Numbered from the stretch's first letter, positions 40,847 through 51,900 are shown. The stretch is DNA of 64,000 nt from an uncultured Burkholderiales bacterium (GCA_945952065.1 CAMFGY010000018.1:27613-91612); one strand, 5' to 3'. Translations and numbers: made by a program. Notes: generated from the letters alone by a model not told the origin.

Positions 40847-42475
40847 ATGTCCTTTGCCTCGCGTTGTGACCGTAGCCCGGTCTGGTCCGCCTTGCAGCAG
40901 CGCTTTGACGCGGTGGGTCGCAGCTTTGACCTGCGCCGCGCCTTTGCCGATGAGCCGCAGCGTTTTGCGGACTGGTCTTTCCAGGCACCTGAGCTCTTGG
41001 CGGATTTGTCCAAGAACCGCATCGATGCCGAGACCCTGGCCTTGCTGCTGCAATTGGCACGGGACTGCGGGCTGGAGTCACAACGCGATGCCATGCTGGC
41101 CGGCGAGGCCATCAATCACACCGAAGGCCGCGCTGTGTTGCATACCGCGCTGCGCGCACCGGCGGGGCAGGGCTTGTTCACGGAGGATGTGCAAGCTTCG
41201 CTGAGCGCCATGCTGAGTTATGCCGAAAGCGTGCGCGACAGCGCGCGCAGCGGCATCACCGATGTGGTTCATATCGGCATTGGCGGCTCGGATCTGGGCC
41301 CCGCCATGGTGGTGCGGGCCTTGCAAAGCTTCACCCAGCCGGGCCTGAAGCTGCATTTCGTCTCGAATGTGGACGGGCACGATCTGGCCCCGGTGCTGCG
41401 TGATCTGAAGCCGGCGACCACGCTGTTCGTGATCGCCTCCAAGACCTTTACCACACAAGAAACCCTGGCGAACGCCTTGGCTGCACGCAGCTGGTTCCTG
41501 GCCGCAGGCGGCAGCGATATTGCGCGGCACTTTGTGGCCACCAGCAGCAATACTGCGGCGGCGGCAGAGTTTGGTATCACCACCACCTTTGGCTTTTGGG
41601 ACTGGGTGGGCGGGCGCTATTCCTTGTGGTCGGTGATCGGCTTGCCGATTGCGATTGCCATCGGTGCCGAAAATTTCCGCGCGCTGCTGGCCGGTGCGCA
41701 CGCCATGGACCAGCACTTCGCGCAAACGCCGCTGGAGAAGAACCTGCCGGTGCTCTTGGGTCTCTTGGACCTTTGGTATCGCAACTTCCACGGCTTCAGC
41801 AGCCGCAGCGTGGCGCCGTATCACCAGGGCTTGGGCCGCTTGCCGGCTTATTTGCAGCAGCTGGAAATGGAGAGCAATGGCAAGGGCGTGGACCGAGAGG
41901 GTCAGGTCTTGCCCTATGCCACCAGTCCGGTGGTCTGGGGCGAGGCGGGCACCAATGGCCAGCATGCCTACTTCCAGATGTTGCACCAGGGCACAGATGT
42001 CATTCCGGTGGAGTTCATCGCCGTCAAGCGCACCCATCATGGCCCGCATATTCAGGGCGAGTTGCAAGAGCGTTTGGCCGATCAGCAGCGCAAGCTCTTG
42101 GCCAATTGCCTGGCGCAGTCCCAGGCGCTGATGCAGGGCAAGTCCTTTGACGAAGCCTTGGCCGAATCTGCGCCAACGGCTTCCAAAGCGCTGGACGCGG
42201 CGACGGTGGCGCGGCATCGCTCCTTCTCCGGCAACCGGCCCAGCACCACCTTGGTCTTGGATCAGCTGACGCCGCGCTCACTCGGCGCTTTGATCGCTTT
42301 GTACGAGCACCGTGTCTTTGTCAGCGGCGCGCTCTGGGGCATCAACAGCTTTGACCAATGGGGTGTGGAGTTGGGCAAGGCCTTGTGTGGCCAGCTCTTG
42401 CCGCGCTTGAGCAGTGGCGATGTCACGGGCCTGGACAGCTCTACGGCCGGTCTTTTGAAACATCTTTTGGCATGA
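40847..42475 (+). CDS. pgi: Glucose-6-phosphate isomerase
   Basis: Interconverts glucose 6-phosphate and fructose 6-phosphate. 542 residues. Family motifs include IGIGGSDLGPAMV, FVSNVDGHDL, SKTFTTQET and the C-terminal signature GINSFDQWGVELGK. The ATG at 40847 is preferred; an in-frame TTG at 40838 overlaps the tal stop. Its stop overlaps the start of the phosphatase gene (ATGA). Confidence 0.95.
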   Translation: MSFASRCDRSPVWSALQQRFDAVGRSFDLRRAFADEPQRFADWSFQAPELLADLSKNRIDAETLALLLQLARDCGLESQRDAMLAGEAINHTEGRAVLHTALRAPAGQGLFTEDVQASLSAMLSYAESVRDSARSGITDVVHIGIGGSDLGPAMVVRALQSFTQPGLKLHFVSNVDGHDLAPVLRDLKPATTLFVIASKTFTTQETLANALAARSWFLAAGGSDIARHFVATSSNTAAAAEFGITTTFGFWDWVGGRYSLWSVIGLPIAIAIGAENFRALLAGAHAMDQHFAQTPLEKNLPVLLGLLDLWYRNFHGFSSRSVAPYHQGLGRLPAYLQQLEMESNGKGVDREGQVLPYATSPVVWGEAGTNGQHAYFQMLHQGTDVIPVEFIAVKRTHHGPHIQGELQERLADQQRKLLANCLAQSQALMQGKSFDEALAESAPTASKALDAATVARHRSFSGNRPSTTLVLDQLTPRSLGALIALYEHRVFVSGALWGINSFDQWGVELGKALCGQLLPRLSSGDVTGLDSSTAGLLKHLLA

Positions 42476-43080
42476 ATATTGTTTTTGACTTTGGCGGCGT
42501 GGTGTTTCGTTGGCACCCCGCCAGTTTTCTGGCGCGGATCTGGCCGCACCGGGTCGCCAACGCCGAGCAGGCGGCCGATGTTGTGGCCCAGTTTTTTGAA
42601 AGCTATGGCGGTGACTGGGGCGCTTTTGATCAAGGTTTGATCGATGCCGAGACCGTGATCGCCCGCATCAGCGAGCGCACTGGCTGGCCGCGTGCCGAGG
42701 TGGCGCAAGTGGTGGCGGCGGTGCCCGATGAATTGCAGTTGCAAACCGAGACGGCCACGCTGATTGAAGAGCTCAAACAAGCCGGGCACCGCCTGTTTTA
42801 CCTCTCCAATATGCCCGAGCCCTATGCCGACCATTTGGAGCGGAGCTTTCCGCTGCAGGAATGGTTCGAGTCGGGTGTGTTCTCGGGGCGGGTCAAGCAC
42901 TCCAAGCCGCGTCAGCAGATCTTCGAGATTGCCTGCGAGCGGTTTGGCTTGGCGCCGCAAGACTGCGTGTTTTTGGATGACCACCCGGCCAATATCGAAG
43001 CCGCGCAGGCGTTGGGCTGGCAGGCGCTCTTGTTCACTGATGCGGGTCAGGCCCGCGAGGCGCTTGCGGCCTTGGCTTGA
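42472..43080 (+). CDS. HAD-family hydrolase, glucose-1-phosphate phosphatase-like
   Basis: Haloacid dehalogenase-superfamily protein of 202 residues with a cap of the HAD-IA type. Motif I is FDFGGVVF (the second Asp of DxD is replaced by Gly, as in the DxGGV subgroup), motif II is the Ser in FYLSNMP, motif III the Lys in KHSKPRQQIF and motif IV FLDDHPAN. It resembles E. coli YihX, which acts on alpha-D-glucose 1-phosphate. The four-base overlap with pgi points to a sugar-phosphate substrate, but the specificity is an inference. Confidence 0.82.
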   Translation: MNIVFDFGGVVFRWHPASFLARIWPHRVANAEQAADVVAQFFESYGGDWGAFDQGLIDAETVIARISERTGWPRAEVAQVVAAVPDELQLQTETATLIEELKQAGHRLFYLSNMPEPYADHLERSFPLQEWFESGVFSGRVKHSKPRQQIFEIACERFGLAPQDCVFLDDHPANIEAAQALGWQALLFTDAGQAREALAALA

Positions 43081-43096
43081 AGCTCGGTGTTGATGC

Positions 43097-43300
43097 TCAG
43101 TGGGGGAGCGAGTCGTCCTCGACCGGCGGGCTGGCTTCCAAGCTGAAGCTCTCGCTGGCCCAGGCGCCCAGGTCGATCTGGCGGCAGCGCTGGCTGCAAA
43201 AAGGCCGCCACTGATTGCTGGCCGCAAACACCGAGTCGCCGCCGCAGGTGGGGCAGCGCACGATGCGAGCTTCAGGCTTGGGGTCTTGAATGCCACTCAT
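43097..43300 (-). CDS. yacG: DNA gyrase inhibitor YacG, zinc protein
   Basis: Small zinc-binding protein of 67 residues that inhibits gyrase in E. coli. The zinc ligands are C-x2-C (CPTC) and C-x3-C (CSQRC), followed by the hallmark [13 protein letters not shown]. The ATG at 43300 overlaps the zapD stop (ATGA). It is last in the pilBCD-coaE-zapD-yacG operon. Confidence 0.92.
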   Translation of the reverse strand: MSGIQDPKPEARIVRCPTCGGDSVFAASNQWRPFCSQRCRQIDLGAWASESFSLEASPPVEDDSLPH

Positions 43301-44061
43301 GCGCACAGTGTCAGCTCAAAGCTGACGTCCTGAGGCGCTGGGCGCAGACGACCTTCTTCGTCTTGCCGCATCATGCGGATGGAGATCATCAGCCGGTGGC
43401 CGCTGATCTCTGGCACCAGACCCAGGCTCGGGTCGATGCGCATGCGCAGCAATTGATAGCTGCGGCCTGCGCCCAGATTCTGTTGGAACTGGCCCCCCAC
43501 GGCAGCGACCTTGTGGGGGGAGCCGGAGTCGCGCAACAGCCCCAGCAACACTTGCAGGGCCTCGGCCAGCGGCATCAGGCTTTGGGTCCATTGCATCAAA
43601 TCATTGCGGCGTCGTACCGGCAAAAACTGCTGCCAGGTGTAATACGCGGGCAGATCAAATTCACAGGTGCCGCCCGGAATGCTGATGCGGCTGCGGATGC
43701 TCATCAGCCATTCATTGGCATTGAGCGCATGGCCGGCTTTACCGCTGAGCTTGTTGAGGCCTTCAAAAGCGCGGTCGATGCGTGCAATGACTTCGTCCAG
43801 CACGGCCTCGGCCACACCGGGGTTCCCACGGTAGCCATTCAGCTGGGTTTTGTGGCGTTCCAGTTCCTTCAGCAGATCGGACTTCAGGTCCGCGCGGGCG
43901 GCCACATCCATGATCTCGAAAATGGTGACCAGGGCGAAATGGTGGTCAAGCGCAGTCTCGCGCTCCATCAGTTGACCGAGGCGGTCAAACAGATGTTCCA
44001 GACGCAGCATCGTGCGGATGCTCTCGTTGAACGGGTACTCGTAAAGGACCAAGGCGGTCAT
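43297..44061 (-). CDS. zapD: Cell division protein ZapD
   Basis: FtsZ-associated protein of 254 residues (formerly YacF/DUF1342) that cross-links FtsZ filaments at the division ring. Family motifs are [20 protein letters not shown] at the start and the long alpha-helical first half; the second half is a beta domain. Conserved next to coaE and yacG in Gamma- and Betaproteobacteria. Confidence 0.93.
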   Translation of the reverse strand: MTALVLYEYPFNESIRTMLRLEHLFDRLGQLMERETALDHHFALVTIFEIMDVAARADLKSDLLKELERHKTQLNGYRGNPGVAEAVLDEVIARIDRAFEGLNKLSGKAGHALNANEWLMSIRSRISIPGGTCEFDLPAYYTWQQFLPVRRRNDLMQWTQSLMPLAEALQVLLGLLRDSGSPHKVAAVGGQFQQNLGAGRSYQLLRMRIDPSLGLVPEISGHRLMISIRMMRQDEEGRLRPAPQDVSFELTLCA

Positions 44062-44170
44062 CCCTATCGGTCAGCTTGTGGGCAGAGGCGCGCAAGGGGA
44101 TTGCGCGTCAAACCCCGTGATTGTTCCATAGCCTGTCGTGGCTCTGACGCAAGCGTGGCGAGGCACTGAA

Positions 44171-44776
44171 CTATTTCCCTGCTTGCCAGGCTTGCGCGAG
44201 GCTCAGCACCTGCGCTCGCAGGGCTTGCAGACTCAGGTTTTGATTGAAGATCACCGCGTCCGCGCAGCTGCGGCGCTGGGCTCTCCTGGCTTGTGCGGCC
44301 AGCACGGCGCGCGCTGCCTCTGCGGTCCAACCAGGACGTTGGCTGACGCGGGCGACCTGGGTCGCCTCTTCACAATCGATCACCAACACACGATCGACCC
44401 GAGCGCGCCAATGCCCAGACTCGACCAGCAGCGGCACATCAAACACGATCAATGCATGGCCAGCCGCTCGCGCCTGCGCTTCTTCTGCGCGTGTTTGAGC
44501 CCCAATCATGGGGTGAAGAATGGCCTCCAGCCTGGCCTTGACGCTGGCATCGGCAAAGGCCAGCGCGCGCATGGCGCTGCGGTCCAGGGCGCCGTCGGAG
44601 GTCTGTAGCGCCGGCCCAAACTCGGCCACGATGGCGGGCATGGCGGCGCCGCCGGCGGCGCTCAGACTTCGCGCAATCGCATCGGTGTCAATCAGGGCGG
44701 CGCCAGCTTCTTGCCAAAAACCGGCCACGGTACTTTTGCCGCTGCCGATGCCGCCTGTCAGGCCGATTCTCAACAC
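44171..44776 (-). CDS. coaE: Dephospho-CoA kinase
   Basis: Last step of coenzyme A synthesis: phosphorylates the ribose 3'-OH of dephospho-CoA. About 201 residues. The P-loop GGIGSGKST is at the N-terminus, followed by DTDAIAR, and LIVFDVPLLVESG is the family motif. No ATG is available; GTG 44776 or TTG 44773 is the start, eight to eleven bases after the pilD stop. Confidence 0.9.
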   Translation of the reverse strand: MLRIGLTGGIGSGKSTVAGFWQEAGAALIDTDAIARSLSAAGGAAMPAIVAEFGPALQTSDGALDRSAMRALAFADASVKARLEAILHPMIGAQTRAEEAQARAAGHALIVFDVPLLVESGHWRARVDRVLVIDCEEATQVARVSQRPGWTAEAARAVLAAQARRAQRRSCADAVIFNQNLSLQALRAQVLSLAQAWQAGK

Positions 44777-44783
44777 CGGCCTC

Positions 44784-45713
44784 TCAAGCCCAACCCAGCC
44801 AGCCCAGCACCCGTGGCGTGCCTGCGAACAGCACGACGAAACCGCCGCCCGCCAAGAAGGGGCCAAAGGGCACATAGCGGCCCTCGCGCAGCTTGGCGTT
44901 CATCTTCAGGCCAATGCCAACCAGCGCACCGATCAGCGAGGCGCCCAAAACGATGGGCAGAACCATCTGCCAGCCCAGCCAAGCGCCCAGCGCGGCCAGC
45001 AATTTGAAGTCGCCATAGCCCATGCCCTCTTTGCCGGTGAGCAGCTTGAACAGCCAGTAAACCGACCACAAGGACAGATAGCCGACCAAGGCGCCGGTCA
45101 CGGCGTCGGCCAGCGGCAGGGTCCAGCCCAGCAAGGCGGCCGCCAAACCTGCCCAGAGCAAGGGCTGGTTCAAAGAGTCGGGCAACAAGGTGGTGTCCCA
45201 GTCAATGGCGGCCAGCGCCAGCAAGCAGGCGCTGAAGCCGCACCAGAGCAGGGTGCTGGGCTGCGCACCGAAGCGCCAGGACAGGGCGGCAAACAGCAAG
45301 CCGCAGCTCAGCTCGATCACCGGGTACCGGACGGATATCGCTGTTTTGCAGGCCGAGCATTTGCCGCCCAGTCGCAGCCAGCCGAGCAAAGGCAGGTTTT
45401 CATGCCAAGCCAGCTGGTGGCCGCAATGGGGGCAACGAGAGCGCGGCAAAGCAATGCCCAGCTTGGGCAGCTTTTCGATGCGTTCGTGCAAGGCCCGCGC
45501 TGTTGCTGCCAACTGCTCTGCGGGCTCGCTGGGCAAGCCCGTGGCGCGGCTGAGCTCGCCCGCATCGCCCAGCTGCGCGCTGGCATCAGCCATCCATTGG
45601 CGCTCCAGTATCAAGGGAACGCGGTGGATGACCACATTCAAAAAGCTGCCGATGCACAGGCCGACCAGGCCCAGGATCCAAGGAGAGAGCCAAAAATTGA
45701 AATCGAGATTCAT
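44784..45713 (-). CDS. pilD: Prepilin leader peptidase/N-methyltransferase PilD
   Basis: Inner-membrane aspartic protease of 309 residues that cleaves prepilin leaders and methylates the new N-terminal residue. The cytoplasmic loop has two zinc-binding CxxC pairs (CPHC, CSAC). The catalytic aspartates lie in AAIDWDTTLLPD and GMGYGDFKLLAALG. It should process PilE, FimT, PilV, PilW and PilX of this window. ATG 45713 is used; an upstream TTG is unlikely. pilC lies 40 bases upstream. Confidence 0.94.
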   Translation of the reverse strand: MNLDFNFWLSPWILGLVGLCIGSFLNVVIHRVPLILERQWMADASAQLGDAGELSRATGLPSEPAEQLAATARALHERIEKLPKLGIALPRSRCPHCGHQLAWHENLPLLGWLRLGGKCSACKTAISVRYPVIELSCGLLFAALSWRFGAQPSTLLWCGFSACLLALAAIDWDTTLLPDSLNQPLLWAGLAAALLGWTLPLADAVTGALVGYLSLWSVYWLFKLLTGKEGMGYGDFKLLAALGAWLGWQMVLPIVLGASLIGALVGIGLKMNAKLREGRYVPFGPFLAGGGFVVLFAGTPRVLGWLGWA

Positions 45714-45753
45714 GAGCGAGTGGGCCAATGCGGGCAAGAGTGTGGGGCAGGCC

Positions 45754-46974
45754 TCAAACCACTTGGCCGAGTTTGAAGATGGGCAAATACATGGACACGA
45801 CGATGCCGCCGATGATGCCGCCCAGGATCACGATGATGAAGGGCTCCATCAGGCTGGACAAAGACTTGACGGCCTCGTCCACCTCGTCTTCATAGAACTC
45901 GGCGGATTTGGACAACATATGGTCCAAAGAGCCCGACTCTTCACCGATGGCGGCCATTTGCAGCACCATGGTCGGGAAGATGCCGGTAGACTGCATGGAG
46001 GTGGTCAGGGCGGTACCGGTGGAGACATCGCGTTGGATCTTCTCGGTGGCCTCCGCAAAGATGGCATTGCCGGAGGCGCCGCCAACCGAGTCCAGCGCCT
46101 CCACCAGCGGCACACCGGCGGCAAACATGGTGGACAAGGTGCGGGTCCAGCGGGCCACGGCGGACTTGTAAAGCAGGTCGCCAAAGACCGGAATCTTCAG
46201 CAGCAGGCGGTCCATGGTGGCTTGCATCTTGGCGGAACGTTTCCAGGATTGGAAAAAGAAGTACAGGCCGCCGCCTAAGGCTGAGAAGATGGCCCACCAA
46301 TAGGCGACAAAGAATTCCGACATGGCGATCACCGCCAGCGTGGGCGCGGGCAGATCGGCGCCAAAGGACTTGAACACGTCCTTGAAGGCTGGAATCACAA
46401 AAATCATGATCACGGCCACCACCACAAAGGCCACCACCAGCACGGCCACCGGGTAGGTCAAGGCCGACTTGATCTTGTTTTTGATGGCAACGGTTTTCTC
46501 TTGGTAGATGGCCAAGCGGTCCAGCAGCGACTCCAAAATACCGGCGGCCTCGCCGGCTTCCACCAGATTGCAGTAGAGCGCATCGAAGTAGAGCGGATGC
46601 TTGCGCAATGAGGTCGACAAGCTGGTGCCGGTTTCGACATCTTGGCGGATGTCATTGAGCAAACGCGTGAGCTTGGGGTTGGTGCTGCCGCGCCCGACGA
46701 TCTCAAAGGACTGCAGCAGCGGCACACCGGCGCGCATCATGGTGGCCAATTGGCGGGTGAAGATGGCGATGTCTTTTTGCTTGATGGCCTTGCCGCCACT
46801 GACCCGGCGCTTCTTGACCTTGCTGACCAAGATGCCTTGGCGACGCAAGGTGGCACTGACCATGGCCTCGCCGCCAGCGCGCAATTCGCCCCGCACGATT
46901 TTGCCGTTACGGTCCTTGCCTTCCCATTCATAGGTCGCGTCGTTCGCGCCCTTGGATGCCGTCGTCGTCGCCAT
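45754..46974 (-). CDS. pilC: Type IV pilus platform protein PilC
   Basis: Inner-membrane platform protein of about 406 residues that couples the PilB/PilT motors to pilin insertion. Two GspF domains are visible: FTRQLATMMRAGVPLLQSFEI and the second-repeat WTRTLSTMFAAGVPLVEALD. Three membrane helices follow the usual pattern (about 175-200, 225-245 and 375-395). The ATG at 46974 is nine bases after AGGAG; one at 46980 is too close to it. Confidence 0.95.
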   Translation of the reverse strand: MATTTASKGANDATYEWEGKDRNGKIVRGELRAGGEAMVSATLRRQGILVSKVKKRRVSGGKAIKQKDIAIFTRQLATMMRAGVPLLQSFEIVGRGSTNPKLTRLLNDIRQDVETGTSLSTSLRKHPLYFDALYCNLVEAGEAAGILESLLDRLAIYQEKTVAIKNKIKSALTYPVAVLVVAFVVVAVIMIFVIPAFKDVFKSFGADLPAPTLAVIAMSEFFVAYWWAIFSALGGGLYFFFQSWKRSAKMQATMDRLLLKIPVFGDLLYKSAVARWTRTLSTMFAAGVPLVEALDSVGGASGNAIFAEATEKIQRDVSTGTALTTSMQSTGIFPTMVLQMAAIGEESGSLDHMLSKSAEFYEDEVDEAVKSLSSLMEPFIIVILGGIIGGIVVSMYLPIFKLGQVV

Positions 46975-47028
46975 ATCCATCAGCTCCTGGGCTCAAGGCC
47001 CTTGCACGCCGCAAAAAAAGCGTGCGAA

Positions 47029-48750
47029 TTATTCATTGGTTGCCGCCAACACTTCTTCGAGGGTAGTCACGCCCAGCCTGACCTTCACCAGCCCGAACTG
47101 GCGCAGATCGCGCACACCGTCAGCCTTGGCCTGCTCGGCAATGTCCATCGAAGAGCCCTCGGCCAAGATGATGCGCTGAATCGACTCGGTAATGGGCATC
47201 ACTTGGTAAAGGCCGACCCGCCCTTTGTAACCACTGTTACAACTGGAGCAGCCCACGGCCCGGTACTGCTTCCAGCTGCCGTCCAGTTCTTCTTCTTGGA
47301 AGCCGGCGCGCAACAAGGCCTCGCGTGGATAGTCGGCCGGGGCCTTGCAGTTCTCGCACAGGCGCCGCACCAAGCGCTGCGCGGTGATCAAAAGCACGCT
47401 GGAGGCGATATTGAATGGCGCCACGCCCATATTGAGCAAACGGGTCAGCGTTTTGGGTGCGTCATTGGTGTGCAGGGTGGACATCACCATATGGCCGGTT
47501 TGGGCGGCTTTGATGGCGATGTCGGCGGTTTCCAGATCGCGGATCTCGCCCACCATGATGATGTCGGGATCCTGACGCAGGAAGGACTTCAACGCTGCAG
47601 AGAAGCTCAGGCCTGCTTTGTCATTGACGTTGACCTGGTTGATGCCGGGCAAATTGATTTCGGCCGGGTCCTCCACCGTGGAGATGTTCACCCCCGGCTG
47701 GTTCAGGATGTTCAAGCAGGTGTAGAGCGACACCGTCTTGCCCGAACCGGTCGGACCGGTCACCAAGACCATGCCGTAGGGCCGCGAGATCGCCGACAGC
47801 AAGCGTTCCTTTTCAATCTTCTCGTAACCCAGGGCGTCAATGCCCAGCTTGGCGGAAGAGGGGTCCAGAATCCGGATCACGATCTTCTCGCCGAACAGCG
47901 TGGGCAGGGTGCTGATCCGGAAGTCGATCGCTTTGGCGCCAAACTTGAGCTTCATGCGCCCGTCTTGGGGCACACGGCGCTCGGCAATGTCCAGGCGCGA
48001 CAGCACTTTGATGCGTGAGGCCAGCTTGTCTTTGATCGCGATGGGCGGCTGGGTGATTTCGCGCAATTCACCGTCGACGCGAAAACGCACCCGGTAGTGG
48101 TATTCGTAGGGCTCGAAGTGCAAGTCGGAGGCGCGCATATTGATGGCGTCCACCAACATTTTTTGCAGAAAACGCACCACCGGCGCGTCTTCCACATCGG
48201 CCATCTCCGCCGCTTCTTGCTGGGGGGTGGCCTCTTCTTCGCCAATGTCGAAGTCGAAGTCGCCGCCCGCCATGGAGTCCAGGGTTTCACTGGCCGTGCT
48301 GCCGCTGCCGGCCAGCATTTTGACGAGCTTGTCGTGTTCGACGATCACCCATTCAGGCGCGAGCTGGGTGGCGAATTTGATGCGCTCCACCACCTCTTGG
48401 TCGGTGGGGTCTGCGCCGCCAATGAAGAGCCGGCTGCCCCGTCGACCCAGCACCACCACCTGATACTGCAAGGCCAGCTTGCCATCGATGATGTTGTGCG
48501 GCATGCGCTGCGGATCCATGGCGTTCAGGTCCAGCAGTGGCAGGGCAAGGGCCGCAGAAAGCGTATGGGCCAGATCCACCGGTGAGACCGCGCCCGAGGC
48601 AATCACCGAGTTGACGAAACTGATCTTCTTCTCGCGCGCTTGACGGGCCAGGTCCTCGGCGACCTTGGCCTGCAATTTACCGGCGTGAACCAGCATGCGT
48701 GCCACGCCGGAGAGGGCGGACTGAGGCGGCTCGGCCAAGGTGGCATCCAT
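47029..48750 (-). CDS. pilB: Type IV pilus extension ATPase PilB
   Basis: Hexameric cytoplasmic motor ATPase of about 573 residues that drives pilus extension. It has an N-terminal T2SSE_N (MshEN) domain, Walker A GPTGSGKT, an Asp box with ISTVEDPAEI, Walker B MVGEIRDLETADIA, a His box STLHTNDAPKT, and a zinc-binding tetra-Cys motif (LCENCKAP and CSSC). The ATG at 48750 lacks a clear ribosome site; a TTG at 48762 is an alternative. It is first in the operon with pilC and pilD. The 194-base upstream gap holds its promoter, which I could not define. Confidence 0.95.
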   Translation of the reverse strand: MDATLAEPPQSALSGVARMLVHAGKLQAKVAEDLARQAREKKISFVNSVIASGAVSPVDLAHTLSAALALPLLDLNAMDPQRMPHNIIDGKLALQYQVVVLGRRGSRLFIGGADPTDQEVVERIKFATQLAPEWVIVEHDKLVKMLAGSGSTASETLDSMAGGDFDFDIGEEEATPQQEAAEMADVEDAPVVRFLQKMLVDAINMRASDLHFEPYEYHYRVRFRVDGELREITQPPIAIKDKLASRIKVLSRLDIAERRVPQDGRMKLKFGAKAIDFRISTLPTLFGEKIVIRILDPSSAKLGIDALGYEKIEKERLLSAISRPYGMVLVTGPTGSGKTVSLYTCLNILNQPGVNISTVEDPAEINLPGINQVNVNDKAGLSFSAALKSFLRQDPDIIMVGEIRDLETADIAIKAAQTGHMVMSTLHTNDAPKTLTRLLNMGVAPFNIASSVLLITAQRLVRRLCENCKAPADYPREALLRAGFQEEELDGSWKQYRAVGCSSCNSGYKGRVGLYQVMPITESIQRIILAEGSSMDIAEQAKADGVRDLRQFGLVKVRLGVTTLEEVLAATNE

Positions 48751-48944
48751 TGCTTGTGTCAATGCGGACTTCGAAGGTTGATGGGGGACTCAAAGCCTTT
48801 GGCACTGGGCATCACCGGGCTTCGCCTTGTGATGCAGGGGCGCCATAGGAATGATTTCACACTGTAAATGAGACCAAGGCAGCGCGCAGCCTTTGACTCG
48901 TGGCTTTGCGCACGATTAGGCCAGATCGCGGCGTCTTGGTTTGT

Positions 48945-51900
48945 TCAAACAGAGGGACTTTCCCCTGCCAAAGCGGAGGACCCCGGCAAGTCGTCGGGCC
49001 CGAGAGCCAAGGGCAGCAAGACGCGGATGGTGCTGCCCGCGCCGAGCGTGCTGCTCATTTCAAGCCGCCCACCATGCAGGCTGACGATCTCTTGGACGAT
49101 GCTCATGCCCAGCCCCGTGCCCAAGATGGTGCCGGAGGAGTCGGCGCGATAGAAGCGTTCGGTCACTCTGGCGAGTTGTTCTGGCGTCATGCCCCGGCCC
49201 TGGTCTTGCACTTCCAGGCAGGCCATGGCGGGGGCGTCGGCACTGGCGGGCGCTTGGCGCAGCCGCACCCAGACCTGTCCGGACTCGGAAAACTTGTAGG
49301 CATTGGAGAGCAGGTTGCGAAGCACTTGCTGAATCTTCATGGCGTCGACATGCACGGGGAGCGGTTCCGCTTGCGCCATGTAGTCGGCAGCGCTGCGGCC
49401 ATCCGGGGTGCTGAAATCACTCAGGGCTTGCTGCACCAGCGCCTTCAAGTCCTCGTGCTTGAGCTCAAAGTCCTTGCCTCGGCGTTCTTCGATGCGGGCC
49501 AAGTCGAGCAACTCGTTGACGATGTCAATCATGGCCTGGCTTTGCCGGTAGATGCGCTCCAGCATTTGTTTTTGGCGCTCGGGCGCCAGTTCTCGGCTGA
49601 TCAGCAACTCGGTGAAGCCATAGATGCTGACCATGGGTGTGCGCAGCTCATGGGCCGCGGTGGCCAAGAACTCACTCTTGAGGCGATCGACCTCATGTTG
49701 GTGGGTGATGTCGCGCAGCATCAGCACCTGGCTGACTTCACCGGCCCCGCCCTCGTGCAAGCTCAGCGACAGCACGCGGTGTTGCGGCCTCATCAGCGTC
49801 AGGCTGTGTTCGCCCTGTTTGAGCTTGTTCAGGCTGAGTCCATCCTCAGTGGGGCTGGCTGCGCTCGCGTCACTGTCTTCGCCCAGGGCTTGCAACATCG
49901 CAAGCAAGGCACCGGGCTCAAGGTCCAGTACGGCTTCTGGGCTCAAACCAGTCAAGCGGGTAAAGGCGGGGCTGACATAGCGGACCGTGTGTTCTGTGCC
50001 GATGGACACCAAGCCGTCCGGACTCAGCGCAAAGATCGCGGCCAACTGCTCGCTGCGCTCCTTCATGCGCGCCTCGGCCATCTTCAATTCATGCACGTCC
50101 TGCAAAGAGCCCGCCATGCGCCGATGTTGGCCCGCGGCATTGAAAAAAACCTTGGCACGCGCGCGGAACCAGCGGTAGCCGCAACCTCGGATGTAAAGCC
50201 GGAATTCCAGGTCGTAGGGCGCGAGGTCTTGCAGGGCGGCTTGCAAGGCCGCGTGGTGACGAGGCAAGTCTTCGGCATGCAGCCGGGCTTCCAACTGGCT
50301 GGCGCTGGCGTTCACCTCACCGGGCTCCAGGCCCAGCAGTCGATAGAACTGAGGCGACCACCACTCCTCGTCGGCATGGGTGTCGATGCGATCCCACAAA
50401 CCGTCGGAGCCGCCTTCCAGGGCCAGGGCGAAGCGCTCATTGCTGAGGGCCAGGGTGGCCTCCAACTGCTTTTGCGTGCTGATATCGGTTTGGATCGCGA
50501 CGAAACGTTCCACTCGCCCTTGGGCGTCCAAGCTGGGGGCGATCGTCACTTTGGCCCAAAAACTCTGCCCTTGGCGATCGCAGAACCCGGCCGTCCCGGA
50601 CCAGCTTCGCCCTTGCGACAGCGCTGCCAGCGCCTCTTCTTGCACCGAAAGCGATTCTGCGGCGACAGGCACGATGCGATAGCTCTGGCCCAGCAGCGCC
50701 TCGCGTGCGTAGCCAGTGACGCGGCAGAACTCGTCGTTCACATAGATCAGTCGCCCCTGGGTGTCGGCCATGGACACCAGCGAGTGTTGATTCAAGGTGT
50801 CGAGCATCAGGCGGTGATCGCGCAGCGCGGTCTCCGCCAGCGCTTTGGCTTGCCGCAAGTCCACGGTCATGTCGGCGGCCAGCAACTCGGCGCGCACCCG
50901 GCCCATGCTCAAGAGCCACACAATGGCCGCGGCCAACAAGCTCATGGCAGCCATGCCCAAACCTAGCCAGGTGGGGTGGCTTTCCAATGCGAGTTCAGAG
51001 AAATGCTCGGTGCTGCTGATGCGCAGGCTCAGTTCGCGCCCGCCGACAAAAAAGTTGCGATGGGTCTCAAACATATGAGGCTGTTGCCCGCGGGCCTGAT
51101 CGGGCGCATCTCGCGAAGCCAGGGCCGGCAACTCGCGGTCCAGGCTGTAAGCCAGCCCTTCCGGGGTGGGCCGAGGGCCGTCATACAACTCAAAGTCGAG
51201 CAACCCTTGAATGCCTGATCGGATGCCGTCCATCAAATCGTCCATGATCAGGGGCACATAAATCAAGCCGGCCGTGGCGGCAATTCTTTGTTCTTCAGTT
51301 TGTGTGGGGGCCGCCGGGTAGTGCAGTGGCAGCAGATAGAGAAAGCCGGGCGCCGTTTGCCCTTTGTGCGGCAACACGATGCGGCCCGACAAGGTAGGCT
51401 GCCCCGAGCGGTAGGCCAGTTCAAAGGCCGCACGCAGCACCGGGTTGGCGCCAAGGTTTTTGCCCAGGTCTTCGCGGTGGTAGGCCAGGGGCTCGATGTA
51501 CTTGACGATGAACAGCGCATCGCTGGCGCCTGCATCTTGCACTGCAAAATCGGCGGCGCCACTGCTTTGTTGGGCGTGAACAAAATCCTCCAAAGCCTCA
51601 CGATCAACGCGCTCGATGAAGCCGTAACTGTTGATGGCGCTGAAATCGATCGGGGGGCGATTGGCGCGCACAAAGCTGGCAAATTCCTCGCGTCGCAAAG
51701 ACAGGCTGGCCGCGTGATGCGCGGCCAAACTGCGCATGCCATAGGCGGGATGCTCAAAGCGGCGCCGCACATCGTCTTCCAACGAGGCCGTCAGTCGATC
51801 AAACCGCACCGAAGCCATGCCGCGCAAATTGGCAATTTGGTAGTGGAGCAGCAAAAGCGTCAGCAACAGCCCCAGGGCCAACGTCATCCGCGCGCGCCGC

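Noticed and set aside
48939..48950. GTTTG-TT-CAAAC inverted repeat at the end of the second kinase gene
   Set aside because: Stem of five base pairs only and no T-run, so it is not a supportable terminator or operator.
48900..50966. A 688-codon plus-strand frame opposite the CHASE/PAS kinase
   Set aside because: The minus-strand gene has all kinase motifs; the plus frame has none and is a codon-bias shadow.
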